64,000 bases of DNA from Bradyrhizobium iriomotense (GTDB lineage Bacteria > Pseudomonadota > Alphaproteobacteria > Rhizobiales > Xanthobacteraceae): contig NZ_BSOW01000031.1 in NCBI RefSeq assembly GCF_030160715.1, positions 1 through 64,000 of the forward strand, given 5' to 3'. Position numbers and translations under genes: made by a program. Under the pieces are notes generated by a model. That model was not told the DNA's origin, ran no database searches, and was given only the letters and a program-made list of their open reading frames with translations. How positions within the stretch are numbered: position 1 is the first letter of the stretch; each line of letters starts with the position of its first letter. Positions 59,141 through 64,000 of the stretch are shown here, piece after piece.

Positions 59141-62098
59141 TCAGCTCAGTGCTTCGTCCAGGAACGCTTTCAACTGTGCCAGATGCTTCGACATCAAGCC
59201 GGTGGCGGTGGCGGCAGACGCGGCGCGGCCGACATAGCGCGGACGCCGGCTTGCGCCGCTCACCTGGTTGAGCACCCATTCGAGATAGGGCTCGATGAAG
59301 TGCCACGCACCCATGTTGCGCGGCTCCTCCTGGCACCAGATCACCTCGGCCTTCTTGAAGCGCGAGAGCTCGGCGACCAGCGCCTTCAGCGGCACCGGAT
59401 AGAGCTGCTCGATGCGCATCAGGTAGATGTCGTCGATGCCGCGCTTCTCGCGCTCCTCGTAGAGGTCGTAATAGACCTTGCCCGAGCACAGCACGATGCG
59501 GCGGATCTTGTCGTCCGGCACCAGCTTGGTCGCCTCGCTCGACAGCATCTGGGCGTCATCATAGAGGATGCGGTGGAACGTCGTGTCCTTGGCGAGCTCG
59601 TCGAGCCGCGACACTGCGCGCTTGTGGCGCAGCAGCGACTTCGGCGTCATCAGGATCAGCGGCTTGCGGATCTCGCGATGGAGCTGACGGCGCAGCACGT
59701 GGAAGTAGTTCGCCGGAGTGGTCGGGTAGACCACCTGCATGTTGTCTTCGGCGCAGAGCTGGAGGTAGCGCTCGAGGCGTGCGGAGGAGTGCTCCGGCCC
59801 CTGCCCCTCATAGCCATGCGGCAGCATGCAGACGAGGCCCGACATGCGCAGCCATTTGCGTTCGCCCGAGGAGATGAACTGGTCGAACACCACCTGCGCA
59901 CCGTTGGCGAAATCACCGAACTGCGCTTCCCACATCGCCAGCGCATTGGGCTCGGCCAGGGAGAAGCCGTATTCGAAGCCGAGCACCGCTTCTTCCGAGA
60001 GCAGCGAATTGATGACCTCGTAATGGCCCTGCTCGCCGCCGAGATGGTTGAACGGCGTGTAGCGGCTCTCGTCTTCCTGGTCGATCAGCACCGAATGACG
60101 CTGCGAGAAGGTGCCGCGCTCGGAGTCCTGGCCGGACAGCCGCACATGGTGACCTTCCTGCAGCAGCGAGCAGAACGCCAGCGCCTCGCCGGTCGCCCAG
60201 TCGATGCCAACGCCGTTATCGATCGCCTTGGCACGGTTCTCCAGGAAGCGCTGGATGGTGCGGTGGACGCGGAAACCATCCGGCACCTTGGTGATCTTGC
60301 TGCCGATCTCCTTCAGCACCGGGATGTCGACGCCGGTGACGCCGCGCCGCGCATCTTCCTCCTGGTCGGCGATCTTGAAGCCGGCCCACTTGCCGTCGAG
60401 CCAGTCGGCCTTGTTCGGCTTGTAGCTGGTGCCGGCCTCGAACTCGGCATCCAGCCGCGCACGCCAATCAGCCTTGGCCTTCTCGACCTCGCCTTCCGTG
60501 ATGACACCCTCGGCAACCAGCCGCTTCGCATAGATCGAGAGCGTCGATGGGTGCGAGGCGATCTGCTTGTACATGACCGGCTGGGTGAAAGCCGGCTCGT
60601 CGCCCTCGTTATGGCCATACCTGCGATAGCAGAACATGTCGATGACGACCGGCTTGTGGAATTTCTGCCGGAACTCGATCGCGACCTTGGCTGCGAACAC
60701 CACGGCTTCCGGATCGTCGCCGTTGACGTGGAAGATCGGCGCATCGATCATCTTCGCCACGTCGGACGGGTAAGGCGAAGAACGGGAATAACGCGGATAG
60801 GTGGTGAAGCCGATCTGGTTGTTGACGATGAAATGCACCGAGCCGCCGGTGCGGTAGCCCTTCAGGTCTGACAGACCGAAGCACTCCGCAACCACGCCCT
60901 GGCCGGCAAACGCCGCGTCGCCATGCATCAAGAGCGGCAGCACCGAGATGCGCTGGTCCGGCGGATCGCCATGCTGGTCCTGCTTGGCGCGCACCTTGCC
61001 GAGCACGACGGGATCGACGATCTCGAGATGCGAGGGGTTGGCGGTCAGCGACAGATGGATGCGGTTGCCGTCGAACTCGCGGTCCGAGGACGCGCCGAGA
61101 TGATACTTGACGTCGCCTGAGCCCTCGACGTCCTCCGGATTCGCCGAGCCACCCTTGAACTCGTGGAACAGGGCGCGGTGCGACTTGGCCATCACCTGCG
61201 TCAGCACGTTGAGGCGACCGCGATGCGGCATGCCCAGCACGATTTCCTTCACGCCGAGATTGCCGCCGCGCTTGATGATCTGCTCCAGCGCGGGGATCAG
61301 CGACTCGCCGCCGTCGAGGCCGAAGCGCTTGGTGCCGGTGAACTTGATGTCGCAGAACTTTTCGAAGCCTTCGGTTTCGATCAGCTTCGTCAGGATGGCG
61401 CGGCGACCTTCACGGGTGAACGAGATCTCCTTGTCCGGCCCTTCGATGCGCTCCTGGATCCAGGCCTTCTGCGCCGCGTTGCTGATATGCATGAACTCGA
61501 CGCCGAGCGTCTGGCAGTAGGTGCGCTCGCAGATCGCGACGATCTCGCGGAGCGAGCCGTATTCGAGGCCCAGCACGTGATCGAGGAAGATCTTGCGGTC
61601 GAAGTCGGCCTCGCTGAAGCCGTAGGTGCGCGGGTCGAGCTCCTCGCGGTTGCGCGGCGCCTCGATGCCGAGCGGATCGAGCTTGGCGTGGAAATGCCCG
61701 CGCATGCGGTAGGCGCGGATCAGCATCAAGGCGCGCACCGAATCGCGGGTGGCCTGGAGCACGTCCGCGGAGGACAGATCAGCCCCCTTGGCCTGCGCCT
61801 TGGCGGCGATCTTGGTGCCGACCGCCTTCTCGACCTGGGCCCAGTTGCCGTCGAGCGCCGACGTCAGGTCGTCCTGGGGTGTCACCGGCCAATTGTCCCG
61901 GGCCCAGGACGGTCCCTCCGCGTTCTTGCGAACGTCGGCCGGCTGGTCCTTCAGGCTCTGGAAGAACTCCTGCCACTCGGCGTCAACCGAGGAGGGGTCT
62001 TTCTCGTAGCGGGCGTAGATTTCGTCGATGTAGGTGGCGTTGGTGCCCTGCAAAAACGATGAGAGGGCAAAGGCTGCGTTCGCGTCCTGGCGAGACAT
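59141..62098 (-). CDS. sucA: 2-oxoglutarate dehydrogenase E1
   Basis: A 985-residue thiamine-diphosphate enzyme. The N-terminus ANAAFALSSFLQGTNATYID is the OGDH-type E2-binding start. TPP-binding and catalytic regions: MPHRGRLNVLTQVMAKSHRA, HGDAAFAGQGVVAECFGLSD, VNNQIGFTTYPRYSRSS, and C-terminal VYPTTPANYFHVLRRQLH. It decarboxylates 2-oxoglutarate and succinylates the E2 lipoyl group. The start ATG at 62096-62098 has GGAACTC upstream and matches MSRQDANAAF of homologues; an in-frame 17-residue extension is not family-like. Confidence 0.97.
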   Translation of the reverse strand: MSRQDANAAFALSSFLQGTNATYIDEIYARYEKDPSSVDAEWQEFFQSLKDQPADVRKNAEGPSWARDNWPVTPQDDLTSALDGNWAQVEKAVGTKIAAKAQAKGADLSSADVLQATRDSVRALMLIRAYRMRGHFHAKLDPLGIEAPRNREELDPRTYGFSEADFDRKIFLDHVLGLEYGSLREIVAICERTYCQTLGVEFMHISNAAQKAWIQERIEGPDKEISFTREGRRAILTKLIETEGFEKFCDIKFTGTKRFGLDGGESLIPALEQIIKRGGNLGVKEIVLGMPHRGRLNVLTQVMAKSHRALFHEFKGGSANPEDVEGSGDVKYHLGASSDREFDGNRIHLSLTANPSHLEIVDPVVLGKVRAKQDQHGDPPDQRISVLPLLMHGDAAFAGQGVVAECFGLSDLKGYRTGGSVHFIVNNQIGFTTYPRYSRSSPYPSDVAKMIDAPIFHVNGDDPEAVVFAAKVAIEFRQKFHKPVVIDMFCYRRYGHNEGDEPAFTQPVMYKQIASHPSTLSIYAKRLVAEGVITEGEVEKAKADWRARLDAEFEAGTSYKPNKADWLDGKWAGFKIADQEEDARRGVTGVDIPVLKEIGSKITKVPDGFRVHRTIQRFLENRAKAIDNGVGIDWATGEALAFCSLLQEGHHVRLSGQDSERGTFSQRHSVLIDQEDESRYTPFNHLGGEQGHYEVINSLLSEEAVLGFEYGFSLAEPNALAMWEAQFGDFANGAQVVFDQFISSGERKWLRMSGLVCMLPHGYEGQGPEHSSARLERYLQLCAEDNMQVVYPTTPANYFHVLRRQLHREIRKPLILMTPKSLLRHKRAVSRLDELAKDTTFHRILYDDAQMLSSEATKLVPDDKIRRIVLCSGKVYYDLYEEREKRGIDDIYLMRIEQLYPVPLKALVAELSRFKKAEVIWCQEEPRNMGAWHFIEPYLEWVLNQVSGASRRPRYVGRAASAATATGLMSKHLAQLKAFLDEALS

Positions 62099-62297
62099 AC
62101 TTGAGTTCCTGGCGATTTCGGTTCGCGCAAATGAAAACGGCGCCGACACCGATCCTCCGGCAGCGGATCGGCGTGTGAGGCACCGTTTACCCCATTTCGT
62201 AGGAAACTTCGCTCGGAAAAGAACGAAGAAGTGAATCCGTTTTCAAAATCTCGTTAGATCAATAGATGGCCGAAAAAGAGGGCCGAAACGGAGGAAA

Positions 62298-62314
62298 CCC
62301 GGGCAAAGCCCGGG
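62298..62314 (-). terminator. Short GC-rich hairpin after sucD, possible terminator
   Basis: CCCGGGC (62298-62304) and GCCCGGG (62308-62314) with AAA loop lie about 45 bases past the sucD stop (minus strand). On that strand the stem is followed by TTTCC, a weak U-run. It could partly terminate before sucA. Confidence 0.4.
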
Positions 62315-62355
62315 CTCCCTGATGCAACTGACACCACGCGCGGTCCGCGCCGGTG

Positions 62356-63237
62356 CTACTTCAGCAGTTCGGCCAGCGTATGCCCGAGCCGCGCCGGGGA
62401 TGGCGAGACGATGATCCCGGCCGATTTCATCGCTTCGGTCTTGGAACCGGCGTCGCCCTTGCCGCCGGAAATGATCGCGCCGGCATGGCCCATGCGGCGG
62501 CCAGGAGGTGCGGTAACACCGGCAATGAACCCGACCATGGGCTTCTTGCGACCGCGCTTGGCCTCGTCCTTGAGGAACTGGGCGGCGTCCTCCTCGGCGG
62601 AACCGCCGATCTCGCCGATCATGATGATCGACTCGGTCTTGGGGTCGGCCAGCAGCATTTCCAGGACGTCGATGAACTCGGTGCCCTTGACCGGGTCGCC
62701 GCCGATGCCGACCGCGGTGGTCTGGCCGAGGCCTTCCTGGGAGGTCTGGAACACGGCTTCATAGGTCAGGGTACCGGAGCGGGAGACGATACCGACACTG
62801 CCGGTCTTGAAGATGTTGGCGGGCATGATGCCGATCTTGCATTCGCCGGCCGTCATGACGCCGGGGCAGTTCGGCCCGATCAGGCGCGACTTGGAGCCGG
62901 CAAGCGAGCGCTTCACGCGGACCATGTCGAGGACCGGGATGCCTTCGGTGATGCAGACGATCAGCGGGATCTCGGCATCGATGGCTTCGCAGATCGCATC
63001 CGCCGCGCCCGGCGGCGGAACGTAGATCACGGACGCATCCGCGCCGGTCTTCTCACGCGCCTCGCGAACGGTGTCGAACACCGGCAGGCCCAGATGCGTC
63101 GCGCCGCCTTTGCCCGGCGAGGTGCCGCCGACCATCTTGGTGCCGTAGGCCATCGCGGCTTCGGAGTGGAAGGTGCCGTTCTTGCCGGTAAAGCCCTGGC
63201 AGATGACCTTGGTGTTCTTGTCGATCAGGATGGACAT
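62356..63237 (-). CDS. sucD: Succinate-CoA ligase subunit alpha
   Basis: A 293-residue subunit. CoA-binding part FTGKNGTFHSEAAMAYGTKM, then VIYVPPPGAADAICEAIDAE, IGPNCPGVMTAGECKIGIMP, and phospho-His region GRRMGHAGAIISGGKGDAGS. It couples succinyl-CoA cleavage to ATP or GTP synthesis with SucC. Separated from sucC by the DUF1579 gene. Standard length. Confidence 0.97.
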   Translation of the reverse strand: MSILIDKNTKVICQGFTGKNGTFHSEAAMAYGTKMVGGTSPGKGGATHLGLPVFDTVREAREKTGADASVIYVPPPGAADAICEAIDAEIPLIVCITEGIPVLDMVRVKRSLAGSKSRLIGPNCPGVMTAGECKIGIMPANIFKTGSVGIVSRSGTLTYEAVFQTSQEGLGQTTAVGIGGDPVKGTEFIDVLEMLLADPKTESIIMIGEIGGSAEEDAAQFLKDEAKRGRKKPMVGFIAGVTAPPGRRMGHAGAIISGGKGDAGSKTEAMKSAGIIVSPSPARLGHTLAELLK

Positions 63238-63270
63238 GAGGTCTGCTTTCGCGAAACTAACAGTGAGAGG

Positions 63271-63750
63271 TCAGTGGATGCGACGATAGACGCCGGTGAG
63301 CACGTCGGCCCAGCCTTCCGCGTCCGGCGAGAACTGGATCTTCAACGAATAGGAATTGTCGTCGATGATCTCGTAGACGTGGCGCGCATTGCCGCGCAGC
63401 GAGCCGCGCACCAGGGTCAGGGTCTTGCCGACCCAGCCGCCGGAGGCGGGCGAAGGCGGCGTGTAGCCGAGCGAGTCGTACCAGAACAGCTTGTAGGTCC
63501 GGTCGTCGCGGTCGTAGGTGAAGAGGCCGTGGGTGGCGAAGATCTGCTTGCCGTCACGCATCTGGACACCGTCCTGGATCAGGTAGAAGCCGTTGAGATC
63601 CATGCGCGCCACGATGCGTGAGGTCGCCGGCCCGCCGGCGTTCCAGCGCGACGGGTAGACCATCTCCTCGCCATTCCATTCACCGGCGAACGCGGCGAGA
63701 CGCGCGTGTTCCGGCAGCGGAGATGATGCGGCGAGATGGTCCTTGGGCAT
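63271..63750 (-). CDS. DUF1579 family protein
   Basis: A 159-residue beta-rich protein: LAAFAGEWNGEEMVYPSRW near the start, FYLIQDGVQMRDGKQIFATHGLF, DDRTYKLFWYDSLGYTPP, ending VLTGVYRRIH. This fits DUF1579 (lipocalin-like, function unknown). No signal peptide. It stands 3 bases after sucC and 33 bases before sucD, clearly within the operon. Confidence 0.82.
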   Translation of the reverse strand: MPKDHLAASSPLPEHARLAAFAGEWNGEEMVYPSRWNAGGPATSRIVARMDLNGFYLIQDGVQMRDGKQIFATHGLFTYDRDDRTYKLFWYDSLGYTPPSPASGGWVGKTLTLVRGSLRGNARHVYEIIDDNSYSLKIQFSPDAEGWADVLTGVYRRIH

Positions 63751-63753
63751 GGC

Positions 63754-64000
63754 CTAGCCTCCCTTGACGGCCTTCACGATCTTCTGCGCGGCGTCATCGA
63801 GATTGTCGGCCGGCACGACGTTCAGGCCTGATTCACGGATGATCTTCTTGCCGAGCTCGACATTGGTGCCTTCGAGGCGGACCACCAGCGGGACGCTGAG
63901 GCCGACTTCACGCACCGCAGCGGTGACGCCCTCGGCGATCACGTCACACTTCATGATACCACCGAAGATGTTGACCAGGATGCCCTTCACGTTGGGATCG
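63754..64000 (-). CDS. sucC: Succinate-CoA ligase subunit beta, C-terminal part (cut by window edge)
   Basis: The last ~81 residues of SucC: DPNVKGILVNIFGGIMKCDV, then VPLVVRLEGTNVELGKKII and LNVVPADNLDDAAQKIV, the ADP-forming ligase C-terminal CoA-ligase domain. The N-terminal ATP-grasp portion is outside the window. The gene starts the sucC-DUF1579-sucD-sucA-odhB-SDR-lpdA series. Confidence 0.95.
   Translation of the reverse strand, partial: DPNVKGILVNIFGGIMKCDVIAEGVTAAVREVGLSVPLVVRLEGTNVELGKKIIRESGLNVVPADNLDDAAQKIVKAVKGG

Noticed and set aside
59135..60871. 578-codon plus-strand open frame opposite sucA
   Set aside because: Antisense shadow of sucA; no motifs and a skewed composition.
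62353..63621. 422-codon plus-strand frame opposite sucD and the DUF1579 gene
   Set aside because: It crosses two real genes on the other strand and is Asp/Gly/Arg/His-rich without a domain.

Overview
The window is GC-rich alphaproteobacterial chromosome. Protein sequences and gene order point to Bradyrhizobium or a very close relative (Nitrobacteraceae, Rhizobiales). The clues are the operon orders atpHAGDC, rplU-rpmA-...-obgE-...-proB-proA-nadD-rsfS-rlmH-envC-ctpA-rppH, priA/xerC and sucC-sucD-sucA-odhB-SDR-lpdA, plus many short palindromic intergenic repeats of the kind common in that genus. This assignment rests on recognition from memory; no search was run.

Layout. 1-4.5 kb: signalling genes. 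These are the 5' part of cheA (minus), a decayed response-regulator remnant, two tandem Crp/Fnr-type regulators, an orphan Hpt phosphotransfer protein, a small conserved protein and a LuxR-type regulator. 4.8-17.7 kb: mixed accessory genes, including an MHS-type transporter, a degenerate REC-EAL protein, an enolase-superfamily enzyme, an EamA transporter divergent from a MocR-type regulator, a VOC protein, several small hypotheticals and an LLM flavin oxidoreductase. 17.8-21.3 kb: an exported M14 metallopeptidase, tRNA-Ser(CGA) and a ROK-type sugar kinase whose motif order looks circularly permuted. 21.7-38.8 kb: a translation, GTPase, proline and cell-envelope block. It carries rplU, rpmA, a GNAT protein, an EamA transporter, a MaoC protein, obgE, an inserted sulfatase/Bug-protein pair, proB, proA, nadD, rsfS, rlmH, an EnvC-like activator, ctpA, a divergent polysaccharide deacetylase and two rppH paralogues. 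39-46 kb: a frameshifted class III adenylate cyclase and the F1 ATP synthase operon (minus). 46.6-55.5 kb: rlpA, priA, xerC, a three-gene YLDPGTG protein / methyltransferase / membrane alkaline-phosphatase-superfamily cassette, a DUF4337 protein and a membrane protein. 55.5-64 kb: the TCA block lpdA, SDR, odhB, sucA, sucD, a DUF1579 protein and the 3' end of sucC (all minus).

How the genes work together. SucA, OdhB and LpdA form the 2-oxoglutarate dehydrogenase complex, which feeds succinyl-CoA to SucCD; the F1 genes then use the resulting proton-motive force. ProB and ProA are consecutive steps of proline synthesis. RplU, RpmA, Obg, RsfS and RlmH all act on the large ribosomal subunit. EnvC-like, CtpA, the deacetylase-like protein and RlpA act on the envelope.

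Most interesting items: the permuted ROK kinase (20192-21340), the coupled YLDPGTG/methyltransferase/membrane hydrolase cassette (50829-54021), the frameshifted adenylate cyclase (39054-40741), two signalling proteins with missing catalytic residues, and the family of palindromic repeats, two copies of which (26045-26169 and 54754-54880) are close relatives 28 kb apart. No CRISPR array, insertion sequence, prophage or replication origin was seen.
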